13,926 nt of DNA from SpSt-77 sp049972045. GTDB taxonomy: Bacteria > Chloroflexota > Anaerolineae > B4-G1 > DUEL01. Position 1 is the stretch's first letter. Every line of letters starts with the position of its first letter. The position numbers and the translations under genes were made by a program. A model generated the notes under the pieces. It searched no databases and had not been told where the DNA came from. It was given only the letters and a program-made list of their open reading frames with translations. Positions 7,087 through 13,926 of this stretch are shown here, in pieces. The stretch spans positions 1-13,926 of the forward strand of contig JBMFKS010000079.1 of NCBI GenBank assembly GCA_049972045.1. Direction: 5' to 3'.

Positions 7087-7899
7087 ATGACCGCCGCCCG
7101 CCGCCATCCCCACCGGACCCGCTGGGTTGCCCTCGCGCTGGCCGTTCTGGTCATCGGCGCCTACATAGACCTGACCCCCCCGGGCCTGCTGAGCAAAGCG
7201 GACTGGATATCCGCCGCCGTCTGCCACCGTATCCCCTCCCACTCCTTCTCCTTCGCCGGACGGCCATTGCCGCTCTGCGCCCGCTGCACGGGCACCTTCC
7301 TGGGCGCGCTGACCGCGCTGTTCGGCCAGGCCGTCTTCCTTCGCCGCCGGGGTGCCTCTTTCCCACCGCCCGTCATCATCGTATTGCTGGTCAGTTTCAT
7401 CCTCCTGATGGGCATAGACGGCCTGAACTCCTACGTGGACTTGATGCGGGGGGTCCCCTTGTTCTACGAACCCCGCAACGAACTCCGTCTGGTCACGGGC
7501 GCGCTGAACGGCCTGGCGCTGGGAGCGCTATTGTGGCCGATGGTGAATTTCAGCCTCTGGCGCAACCCCGTATCAGAGCCTGTCATCCGGAACGGAAGAG
7601 ACCTGGGCATCCTGCTCCTGATGGAGGCGGGTGTAGTGGCCCTGGTACTGACGGGTTGGCCTGCCCTCCTGTACCCCCTGGCGCTGGCCAGCGCCCTGGG
7701 CGTACTGAGCCTGCTGGCGCTGACGATGACCGTCCTGGTGGTGATTATTGCCGGGCGGGAGAACCGGTACGAACGCTGGCGAGATGCCCTCACTCCCCTG
7801 CTGGTCGGCCTGGTGATGGCCTTCCTGCTCATTGGCCTGATAGACCTCGTCCGCTACGCGCTGACCGGCACCATCACCGGGGTCCCGGGGCTGGAGTGA
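7087..7899 (+). CDS. DUF2085 family membrane protein
   Basis: A 270-residue multi-pass membrane protein. Near the N-terminus, after the first membrane segment (about 13-29), it carries the DUF2085 signature: CHRIPSHSF (46-54), then LPLCARCTG (61-69), giving Cys46, His47, Cys64 and Cys67 as a possible metal-binding or redox set. A DGLNSY motif follows at 111-116. Several further hydrophobic helices follow, and the chain ends GVPGLE. The function of the family is unknown; conservation of Cys/His at the membrane face hints at a metal site, which is inference. The start is ATG at 7087, 7 bases after the DUF192 stop; an earlier in-frame ATG at 7012 would overlap that gene by 68 bases and encodes a non-family tail. 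Confidence 0.85.
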   Translation: MTAARRHPHRTRWVALALAVLVIGAYIDLTPPGLLSKADWISAAVCHRIPSHSFSFAGRPLPLCARCTGTFLGALTALFGQAVFLRRRGASFPPPVIIVLLVSFILLMGIDGLNSYVDLMRGVPLFYEPRNELRLVTGALNGLALGALLWPMVNFSLWRNPVSEPVIRNGRDLGILLLMEAGVVALVLTGWPALLYPLALASALGVLSLLALTMTVLVVIIAGRENRYERWRDALTPLLVGLVMAFLLIGLIDLVRYALTGTITGVPGLE

Positions 7900-7902
7900 A
7901 GA

Positions 7903-9219
7903 ATGAAAGTCCCGAAACCGTCCCCCCTTCCTCCTCTCCCGGCACCCCGGCGCTTATGGTCGGTTTACCGGACTGCCCTTCTGCTGTTGCTTCTGACCCT
8001 AGCGGTGGGTCTGGAAGGTGAGGGGGCGCCGCCGGGCGCGCTGGAGACCCGGGCAGACCGGCTGGTGGCCGATCTCCGTTTTAACTTCTGGGGCTGGGAG
8101 GCGGAAGCCCTCTGGGGCAAATTCACCCTCTGGCTGCTGCAACCGCAGCGGTATATGACGGAGGCCGAGCGCAGTCGCTTTGTCCGGGACTGGGTGGAGC
8201 GCGTGAGCAAGGCTCAGCGGCTGGAAGAGAAAATCGGCCAGGCCTATACCGACCCGTCCGTTCAAGACCCTCTCAAAGCAACCGTAAGGCTCCGGACCGA
8301 AAGGGATCAGGTGCGTCGGGAGATTGCGGCCCGTCAACCTATTGCGGAGGCCATCATTGAAGAACAGGTGGGGGTCGTGCTGGCCCGGGATGCCTCCGGC
8401 ATCCTGGGCCAACCGGCCCCTCCGGTCGGCATTCACATCACCCCTCTCCCCTCCGTCCTCATCCTCTCTCTCCGGGAGCGGATCGCGGTCATCTACCAGG
8501 CCGAACTGGTGCCGGGGCTCACCGCCGACCGCGCCGACGCGCTGGAGGGCCGGATAGACCGGTCCCTCAACGTCTCCTCGTTGGTGGTACCGATTGGGGG
8601 AATGTCCGCCTGGCCCGCGATGGTGCTGGAGTTCCCCAGCCTGGAGTGGTGGACGGAGGTCGCTGCCCACGAGTGGACTCACCACTACCTATACTTCTTC
8701 CCCCTGGGCTGGGCGTACGAGGAGAATTGGGAGGCGCGGGTTATCAACGAGACCGTTGCCTCGCTGGTGGGCTGGGAAATCGCCCGCCGAACCCTGGTCC
8801 AGTACTACCCCGACCTGGCGCCGTCGGAGGAACCCTGGGCCGAAGAGGAAGAGGAGTCCCCCCCCTCGCCCCCTCCGCCCCCTGAACCCGGGGCCTTTGA
8901 CTTCAACCGGGAAATGCATGAGACCCGCATCCGGGTGGACGCGCTGCTGCTCCAGGGACGAATAGAGGAAGCGGAGAAATACATGGAGCGCCGCCGCCAG
9001 GTCTTCTGGGAGCACGGTTACCGCATCCGCAAACTGAACCAGGCTTACTTTTCGTTCTATGGCTCTTACGCCGCCATACCCGGAGGCGCGGCGGGGAAAG
9101 ACCCCATCGGGCCGGCAGTCCGACGGGTCTGGAGAATGACGGCGAAAGACCCCCGCCACTTTCTGCGACAGATGCGGGGGGTTACCTCGCTGGATCAGTT
9201 ACTGGAGTTGGTCCAGTAG
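7903..9219 (+). CDS. Membrane-anchored HExxH metallopeptidase-like protein
   Basis: A 438-residue protein, probably tethered by one N-terminal membrane segment (22-38) with the rest outside the cytoplasm. Residues 256-260 read HEWTH, a zinc-peptidase HExxH, and NETVAS follows with Glu283, 22 residues after the second His, as in gluzincins where a downstream Glu is the third ligand. The long N-terminal part (40-220) is alpha-helical and charged. After the site comes an acidic/proline-rich insert (310-330; EEEEE, then PPSPPPPP), a helical stretch, and FSFYGSYAAIPGGAAGKDPIG (383-403), which looks conserved. I cannot assign a named peptidase family or substrate. GGAG overlapping the upstream stop, 3 bases away, supports ATG at 7903 and coupling to the DUF2085 gene. 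Confidence 0.75.
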   Translation: MKVPKPSPLPPLPAPRRLWSVYRTALLLLLLTLAVGLEGEGAPPGALETRADRLVADLRFNFWGWEAEALWGKFTLWLLQPQRYMTEAERSRFVRDWVERVSKAQRLEEKIGQAYTDPSVQDPLKATVRLRTERDQVRREIAARQPIAEAIIEEQVGVVLARDASGILGQPAPPVGIHITPLPSVLILSLRERIAVIYQAELVPGLTADRADALEGRIDRSLNVSSLVVPIGGMSAWPAMVLEFPSLEWWTEVAAHEWTHHYLYFFPLGWAYEENWEARVINETVASLVGWEIARRTLVQYYPDLAPSEEPWAEEEEESPPSPPPPPEPGAFDFNREMHETRIRVDALLLQGRIEEAEKYMERRRQVFWEHGYRIRKLNQAYFSFYGSYAAIPGGAAGKDPIGPAVRRVWRMTAKDPRHFLRQMRGVTSLDQLLELVQ

Positions 9220-9234
9220 CTCGCAGGAACGTGT

Positions 9235-9256
9235 CAGGCACTTCTGAAAGTGCCTG
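9235..9256. repeat. Palindrome CAGGCACTT-CTGA-AAGTGCCTG
   Basis: Perfect 9-bp arms with a 4-base loop, 16 bases after the stop of the metallopeptidase-like gene. It is a stable hairpin on either strand without a following T-run. It may end or stabilise the operon message, or be another dispersed palindrome like those at 3310 and 3454. Confidence 0.75.
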
Positions 9257-9310
9257 GCCCGTCGGTCCGTCCGTTTTACGGGTACGGCTGGCACGAATTT
9301 GGGGGTAAAA

Positions 9311-9464
9311 AATTCGTGTAATTCGTGAAATTCGTGGCTAAATTCTGAATCTTCGTGCAATTCGTGCAATTCGTGGCTAAATTCTGAATCTTCGTGCAAT
9401 TCGTGCAATTCGTGGCTAAATTCTGAATCTTCGTGCAATTCGTGAAATTCGTGGCTAAATTCTG
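9311..9464. repeat. 39-bp tandem repeat, four copies, abutting the subtilase start
   Basis: Units begin at 9334, 9373, 9412 and 9451, exactly 39 bp apart, reading GTGGCTAAATTCTGAATCTT and on. A partial copy precedes them from 9311. Within each unit a 9-mer ATTCGTGCA/ATTCGTGAA repeats. The fourth copy breaks off at the ATG of the subtilase gene. The region is AT-rich against a GC-rich background and has no Shine-Dalgarno sequence. On the minus strand it resembles the CACGAATT-type repeats found scattered in many environmental genomes (recalled, not checked). Confidence 0.9.
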
Positions 9465-12400
9465 ATGAGGCCTGCAAATCTCGTCCACTCCGCGCTCCGG
9501 CTGGCTCTCTGCGCGATGCTCCTGGTGGTCGTCGCTCTCCCTGCTCCGGCCGCCCCTGGAGACCCACCCCCTGCTCCGTGCGACCTGCGCCCTGCGACCT
9601 GTGACCCGGCCCTCGCCCGCGCGCTGGCCCAGGCCAGCCCCGACGACATCATCCCCGCCATCGTCGTCCTGCGGGAGCAGACGGAACCGGAGCGGGTCGT
9701 CCGCCTGGCCGCCTCGCCCCGGCAGGCCCGCGCGTTCCTGGTTGCTGAGCTGCAGGCCGTGGCGGACCGCACCCAGGCCCCCCTCCGGGCTTTTCTGGAA
9801 GCCGAGCGGGCCGCCGGACGGGTGGAAGTCTACACCCCCTTCTGGATTTTCAACGGCATCGCCGTTCGCGCTCGCCCCGATACCCTCCGCGCCCTGGCCG
9901 CCCGCCCCGACGTGGCACTGGTCCGGCTGGACCGGTACCGGCGGTATCTGGCCCTCACCCCCGCCCCCTACCCCCACAGAGCGGGAGAGGGGGCAGGGAT
10001 GGGGGCCGAATGGAACATCGCCCGCATCCGCGCCCCCGAGGTCTGGACCACCCTGGGCATCTCCGGCACCGGCGCGGTAGTGGCGGGCATGGATACCGGC
10101 GCCGACTGGCTCCACCCGACCCTCCAGGCGAACTACCGGGGCTACAACCCCCACGGCCCCGCTCAACACCGGGGCAACTGGTACGATCCCGTCACCGGCT
10201 CCCTCTACCCCATAGACGACCACGGCCACGGCACCCACACCCTGGGTACCGCCGTCGGGCAGGGGGGCATCGGCGTCGCCCCCGGCGCCCGTTGGATCGC
10301 CGTCAAAGTCCTGAACCGGGATGGCTACGGCTACGACTCCTGGATCCACGCCGGATTCCAGTGGCTCCTGGCCCCCGACGGTGACCCGGCCCTGGCCCCC
10401 GACGTCGTCAACTGCTCCTGGGGGGACGAGAACAGCCTCTCCACCGCATTCCAGGCCGACCTGCGCGCGCTGCGCGCGGCGGGCATCCTTCCCGTCTTCG
10501 CCAACGGCAACAGCGGCCCCGGCCCCGGCACCGTCATCTCCCCGGCCTCCCTTCCCGACGCCTTCGCCGTGGGCGCGACGGATGCCGAGGACCGCGTCGC
10601 CCCCTTCTCCAGCCGGGGGCCCTCCCCCTGGGGCGAGGTCCGGCCCCACGTCGTCGCGCCGGGCGTCGGCATCCGCTCCGCCCTCCCCGGCGGCATCTAC
10701 GGCACCATGAGTGGCACCTCTATGGCGACCCCCCACGTCGCCGGCCTGGTCGCCCTCCTGCGCGTCGTCAGCCCGACCGTGAGCATCACCGACGTCGCCC
10801 GCCTCATCACCGGCACCGCCGTCCCCCTGAGCACCACCGTCCCCAACAACGACTCCGGTTGGGGCCGCATAGACGGTTTCGCCGCCGTCGCCCTCCTGAT
10901 GAACGCCGGGGTGGTTCAGGGAACGGTCACCCGTTCGGGGGACGGGGCCCCCATCCCCGGCGCGACCGTCTCCGCAACCTTCCACGGGGACGGCGGCGGG
11001 GGCCTGGCGACGACCGACGCCTCGGGCCGCTACACCCTCCCCCTGGCCCCCGGCCCGTACGACCTGACTGCCCGCGCCTTCGGCTACGCGCCGTCCACCC
11101 ACTACGGCGTCGTCGTCACCACCGGCGCGGCCATCACCGCCGACTTCGCCCTGGCCGCCCTCCCCACCGGTACCCTGCGGGTCGCCCTGACCGATGGGGC
11201 CACCGGCGCGCCCGTCACCGCCACCATCGCCGTCCTGGACACCCCGCTCACGGCGACGGCTCCCCTGGCCACCTTCGCCCTGCCGGTCGGCGAGTACGTC
11301 GTCCGCGCCCGCGCGGTGGGCCACCGCGTCGTCACCGCCACCGCCGCGGTGGCCGCCGGGGAGACGACGGCCCTCACCCTGACTCTGCCCCCGGCTCCCT
11401 CCATCCTGCTGGTGGACTCCGGGGCCTGGTACTACGGGAGCCAGATCGCCTACTATCGCCAGGCGCTGGACGACCTGGCCCTGGCCTACGACGAGTGGAC
11501 CGTCCGCCAGATCCCCGACGACACCCCCACCGCCGACCTCCTGGCCCCCTACGACGTCGTCGTCTGGAGCGCGCCGCACGATGCCCCCGGCTACATCGGC
11601 GCGCAGGACGCCATCACCACCTACCTCTCCTCCGGGGGACGGTTGTTCCTGAGCGGCCAGGACGTGGGCTTTCTGGACGGCGGGATGCCCTACTACGAGA
11701 AATACCTGAAGGCCCGGCTGGTGGAGGATTCCAGCAATCTCTGGACGGTGGAGGGGCTTCCCGACGGCCCCTTCGCCGGCCTGACGATGACCATCGCCGG
11801 ACCCGGTGGAGCCGACAACCAGGACTATCCCGACGTCGTCGCCCCGGCCGACCCGGACGCGGCGGCCCCCGTCCTGGCCTACGTCCCGAACGCTACGGAG
11901 AGTCATTGCGAGGGCACGGAGTGCCCGAAGCAATCCCCCGGCGGGCCATCCGGGGAGATGGCTTCGCCGCCTCTGGCGGCTCGCCATGACCGGATCAGGA
12001 TGCTGGGGTCCGAACCCTCAGGCGGCACCGCCGCCCTGGCCACCGGCACCTGCCTGGACTACCGGGCCCTCTATCTCTCCTTCGGCTTTGAGGCCATCAA
12101 CGACCGGGAGACCCGGCGGGAGGTGATGCGCCGCGCGCTGGAGTGGCTGACCGCCCCCACGCCGGACGTCGGGCTGGAGGTCAGGGCGACCCCAGGGATC
12201 GCCCCCTGGCCCGCCCACACCGCCGTCGGCCCGCCCGGCACCGTCGTCCCCCACGCCCTGCGGGTCCGCAACACCGGCCGGGGCGAGATCCCCGACGTCG
12301 TCGTCCCGACCGTAGCGGGGGCCCAGTGGCCCACCCGCCTGAGCGCGCCGTACCTGATCCTTCCGTCCTGCACCTCCGCCACCCTCACCGTGAGCGTCAC

Positions 12401-13823
12401 CGTCCCGGCGACGGCGACCTGGGACGCCCGCGACGTCTTCACCCTGACCTTCCGCTCGGTCCTTTCGCCGGCCCTGACCGCCACCGTCGTCCTGACCACC
12501 AAGGCTCCGGCGCCGGTCCTGCTGGTGGACGACGACCGCTGGTACGAACAGGCCCCGAAGTACCGGGCCGCGATGGAAGCCGCCGGCCTCCCCTACGACC
12601 TTTGGGAGACCCACGGGGCGGTGGGGAGCGGCGGGGCCGATGGCCCGCCCGCCGACGTCCTGCGGTGGTATCCGGTAGTGGTCTGGTGGACGGGGTACGA
12701 CTGGTACGAGCCGGTGACGGCCGGCGAAGAGGCCGCGCTGGTGGAGTACCTGGAGGGCGGGGGACGGCTGTTCCTGACCGCGCAGGACTTCCTGTACTAC
12801 CACGCCGGGGGGCCCCTCCAACCCTACCTGGGCGTCCTGACCTACACGGAAGACGTGACGCCGACCGTCGCGGCCGTCGTCCCGGAAAATCCGGTGGGCA
12901 TAGAGGAAGTATGTAGCGCAGACCGCCCGGTCTGTATCCTGTCCCTGACTTACCCCTACCGCAACTGGTCGGACGGGCTGGTCCCGGCGCCGGGCACGGC
13001 AGTCGTCCTGCGGGATCAGAACCGCAACGCCATCGCCCTGGCCCGCCGGACCGGAAACGGTGCGACGGTCTTCTTCTCCTTTCCCTGGGAGACGCTGCCG
13101 GAGGAGGCCCGGCCGGAGGTCCTGCGGCAGGCCGTGGGGTATCTCTCCTGGCTGGGCGGGTCGTCCTTTCGGGCCGACCGGGGCGCGGCGGCCGCCGGGG
13201 CGACCGTCACCTACACCCTTCGCCTGGTCAACGACGGCCCTGCGCCGGCCGTCGCGGCCGTCTCCACGGCCTTCCCGGCCGATCTGGGGACGGCCCACCC
13301 GCTGATCTGGACGGGGGTCCTGCCCCTGGGCGGGGCGCTGACCTTCACCCTGCCGGCGACCCTGGCGGAGGGGCTGCTGCCGGGGACGGTCGTTCCGCAC
13401 ACGGCGCGCATCGCGCTCCCGGAGCAGGGGATCGTCTTCTCCCGGACGGCCTGGGTGCGGGTGGACACGCCGGACCTGGGGTCGTCGGTGCTGAGATGCG
13501 GCCCTTCCCCGGCGGAGCCCGGCACGGCGGTGACCTGCGCCCTGCATCTGGAGAACGCCGGCCCCGCCGATGCGCTTTCGGCGACGGCGGAGGTCACGGG
13601 CACGCTGCTGGCGACCGAAGTCCCTGGCATGTCCTGGTCGTGGAGGGGCTCGCTCCCGGCCGGGGGCGCGGTCACCCTGACCCGGATATTCACCCCGCCG
13701 GTGGGGATAGGGTACGCGGTGGCTTTGTTGGAAGACGGAGCGGGGGGCCTGTGGGAGCGGGCGGCCTGGGCCGAGGTGCTGGCCTTCCGGGCGTATCTGC
13801 CGGTGGTGATGAAATCCCCGTAG
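9465..13823 (+). CDS. Secreted multidomain S8 (subtilisin-like) serine peptidase
   Basis: A 1452-residue exported protease. In order: signal peptide (1-30); inhibitor-like prodomain (about 50-162); S8 catalytic domain (about 185-480) with Asp210 (AGMDTG), His255 (HGHGTH), oxyanion Asn349 (ANGNSGPG) and Ser419 (GTSMATPHVAG), so the triad is intact; carboxypeptidase-regulatory-like beta modules (483-560, 567-640); two similar LLVD-type modules (645-735 and 1017-1110), each with VVVW and a GGRLFLxxQD motif, like glutamine-amidotransferase-fold domains; an Ig-like module between them (900-1010); and one or two C-terminal CARDB/DUF11-like modules. It ends AYLPVVMKSP. The start at 9465 has no ribosome-binding site, but the downstream ATG at 9516 would cut the signal peptide. 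Three repeat elements lie in frame, at residues 164-180, 813-842 and about 1148-1157. It probably digests extracellular protein; the substrate is unknown. Confidence 0.93.
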   Translation: MRPANLVHSALRLALCAMLLVVVALPAPAAPGDPPPAPCDLRPATCDPALARALAQASPDDIIPAIVVLREQTEPERVVRLAASPRQARAFLVAELQAVADRTQAPLRAFLEAERAAGRVEVYTPFWIFNGIAVRARPDTLRALAARPDVALVRLDRYRRYLALTPAPYPHRAGEGAGMGAEWNIARIRAPEVWTTLGISGTGAVVAGMDTGADWLHPTLQANYRGYNPHGPAQHRGNWYDPVTGSLYPIDDHGHGTHTLGTAVGQGGIGVAPGARWIAVKVLNRDGYGYDSWIHAGFQWLLAPDGDPALAPDVVNCSWGDENSLSTAFQADLRALRAAGILPVFANGNSGPGPGTVISPASLPDAFAVGATDAEDRVAPFSSRGPSPWGEVRPHVVAPGVGIRSALPGGIYGTMSGTSMATPHVAGLVALLRVVSPTVSITDVARLITGTAVPLSTTVPNNDSGWGRIDGFAAVALLMNAGVVQGTVTRSGDGAPIPGATVSATFHGDGGGGLATTDASGRYTLPLAPGPYDLTARAFGYAPSTHYGVVVTTGAAITADFALAALPTGTLRVALTDGATGAPVTATIAVLDTPLTATAPLATFALPVGEYVVRARAVGHRVVTATAAVAAGETTALTLTLPPAPSILLVDSGAWYYGSQIAYYRQALDDLALAYDEWTVRQIPDDTPTADLLAPYDVVVWSAPHDAPGYIGAQDAITTYLSSGGRLFLSGQDVGFLDGGMPYYEKYLKARLVEDSSNLWTVEGLPDGPFAGLTMTIAGPGGADNQDYPDVVAPADPDAAAPVLAYVPNATESHCEGTECPKQSPGGPSGEMASPPLAARHDRIRMLGSEPSGGTAALATGTCLDYRALYLSFGFEAINDRETRREVMRRALEWLTAPTPDVGLEVRATPGIAPWPAHTAVGPPGTVVPHALRVRNTGRGEIPDVVVPTVAGAQWPTRLSAPYLILPSCTSATLTVSVTVPATATWDARDVFTLTFRSVLSPALTATVVLTTKAPAPVLLVDDDRWYEQAPKYRAAMEAAGLPYDLWETHGAVGSGGADGPPADVLRWYPVVVWWTGYDWYEPVTAGEEAALVEYLEGGGRLFLTAQDFLYYHAGGPLQPYLGVLTYTEDVTPTVAAVVPENPVGIEEVCSADRPVCILSLTYPYRNWSDGLVPAPGTAVVLRDQNRNAIALARRTGNGATVFFSFPWETLPEEARPEVLRQAVGYLSWLGGSSFRADRGAAAAGATVTYTLRLVNDGPAPAVAAVSTAFPADLGTAHPLIWTGVLPLGGALTFTLPATLAEGLLPGTVVPHTARIALPEQGIVFSRTAWVRVDTPDLGSSVLRCGPSPAEPGTAVTCALHLENAGPADALSATAEVTGTLLATEVPGMSWSWRGSLPAGGAVTLTRIFTPPVGIGYAVALLEDGAGGLWERAAWAEVLAFRAYLPVVMKSP
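9952..10005. repeat. CCCTCACCCCC/GGGAGAGGGGGC inverted-repeat element inside the subtilase
   Basis: An imperfect C-rich/G-rich inverted repeat about 54 bp long whose minus strand translates as the familiar repeat peptide PHPCPLSR. It is read in frame as residues 164-180 (LTPAPYPHRAGEGAGMG), between the prodomain and the catalytic domain. The same kind of element ends the intergenic nest near 3520. Confidence 0.6.
11902..11990. repeat. 89-bp palindromic element inserted in frame in the subtilase
   Basis: The ends GTCATTGCGAG and CTCGCCATGAC are inverted repeats (10 of 11). GAAGCAATC-CCCC (from 11928) pairs with GGGGAGATGGCTTC further in. Two internal hairpins, GGGCAC-GGA-GTGCCC (11912-11926) and GCCGCC-TCT-GGCGGC, complete a clover-like fold. 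It is read as residues 813-842, beginning SHCEGTECPKQ. The CATTGCGAG...GAAGCAATC pattern is, as I recall, a widespread dispersed repeat of bacterial genomes. Confidence 0.8.
12919..12934. repeat. Palindrome CAGACCG-CC-CGGTCTG inside the subtilase
   Basis: 7-bp perfect arms around two bases, preceded by GTAGCG. It encodes part of EVCSADRPVCIL (about residues 1148-1159), a cysteine-bearing insertion in an otherwise Cys-poor chain. It resembles other short palindromes in the window but is short enough to be partly chance. Confidence 0.5.
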
Positions 13824-13838
13824 GGGGTGCATGCCGTC

Positions 13839-13865
13839 CGCCTCGGAGCGCCCCGCGCCGAGGCG
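13839..13865 (+). terminator. Hairpin downstream of the subtilase
   Basis: CGCCTCGG (13839-13846) and CCGAGGCG (13858-13865) form an 8-bp stem with an 11-base loop, 16 bases after the stop codon. It is GC-rich but has no T-run, so it could be a terminator, an mRNA-stabilising hairpin or a dispersed repeat. Confidence 0.4.
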
Positions 13866-13909
13866 AAGCGGGGTGGTGTCCGATGCCCGGCCGGAATGAT
13901 GCGGCGGCG

Positions 13910-13926
13910 GCCCGCCTTTGGCGGGC
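13910..13926. terminator. Strong hairpin GCCCGCC-TTT-GGCGGGC at the window end
   Basis: Perfect 7-bp GC arms with a TTT loop, typical of intrinsic terminators. The window ends with the stem, so the T-run that would confirm this cannot be seen. Confidence 0.5.

Noticed and set aside
9311..9464. CRISPR array
   Set aside because: The 39-bp units are contiguous, with no unique spacers, so this is a simple tandem repeat.
9276..11987. Long minus-strand open frame opposite the subtilase
   Set aside because: A GC-rich shadow frame with low-complexity Gly/Asp/Val sequence and translated repeats; the plus strand has an intact catalytic triad and domain order.
12018..13832. 604-codon minus-strand open frame
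   Set aside because: Arg/Gly-rich shadow of the subtilase with no recognisable domain.

Overview
The window looks like a chromosomal segment of a high-GC bacterium, most likely a member of the Chloroflexota (Anaerolineae-like). This is inferred from three things: secreted or membrane proteins of types common there (DsbA-like/cyclophilin lipoprotein, PrsW-like, DUF2085), a very large secreted subtilase ending in a YLPVVMK-type tail, and intergenic DNA and genes littered with short palindromic dispersed repeats and a 39-bp ATTCGTG tandem repeat. No phage, plasmid, transposase, CRISPR or RNA gene was seen.

Left part (1-3157, all minus strand, transcribed right to left): an MFS efflux-type transporter, then histidyl-tRNA synthetase (hisS), then an NAD kinase that overlaps the hisS stop, is frameshifted and runs off the window edge. 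A near-consensus sigma-70-type promoter lies so close to the MFS start that the transcript is probably leaderless. A second TATAAT spans the MFS stop and could drive hisS. The MFS-hisS spacer is almost entirely a degenerate GGTCCGTGG-type repeat.

Middle part (3158-9219, plus strand): a gene-free, palindrome-rich stretch of about 470 bp is followed by a small unknown three-helix membrane protein and then the most interesting gene of the window. This is a lipoprotein in which a DsbA-like thioredoxin domain is fused to a cyclophilin-type prolyl isomerase. Its reading frame is interrupted by one in-frame TGA exactly where the first cysteine of the CxxC active site should be (TGA-Pro-Gly-Cys). An 8-bp perfect hairpin with a GGA loop follows 17 nt behind the TGA, matching what is known of bacterial SECIS elements. 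I read it as a selenocysteine (UPGC) thiol oxidoreductase. A routine gene finder would break it into a 96-aa lipoprotein and a headless isomerase. After it comes a tight four-gene cluster: a PrsW-like intramembrane protease, a DUF192 protein, a DUF2085 membrane protein, and a membrane-anchored HExxH metallopeptidase-like protein.

Right part (9220-13926, plus strand): a hairpin and four copies of a 39-bp repeat run directly into the start codon of a 1452-aa secreted S8 peptidase. It has a signal peptide, an inhibitor-like prodomain, a catalytic domain with a complete triad, carboxypeptidase-regulatory-like modules, two LLVD-type Rossmann-like modules and C-terminal Ig-like modules. At least three repeat elements sit in frame inside this gene, including an 89-bp imperfect inverted repeat that adds about 30 residues. 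Hairpins close the window.

The genes share a theme of envelope protein handling (disulfide and proline isomerisation, intramembrane and secreted proteolysis), but no pathway linking them can be shown from the sequence. TGA is a genuine stop in several neighbouring genes, so the genetic code is standard and the internal TGA needs a specific explanation.
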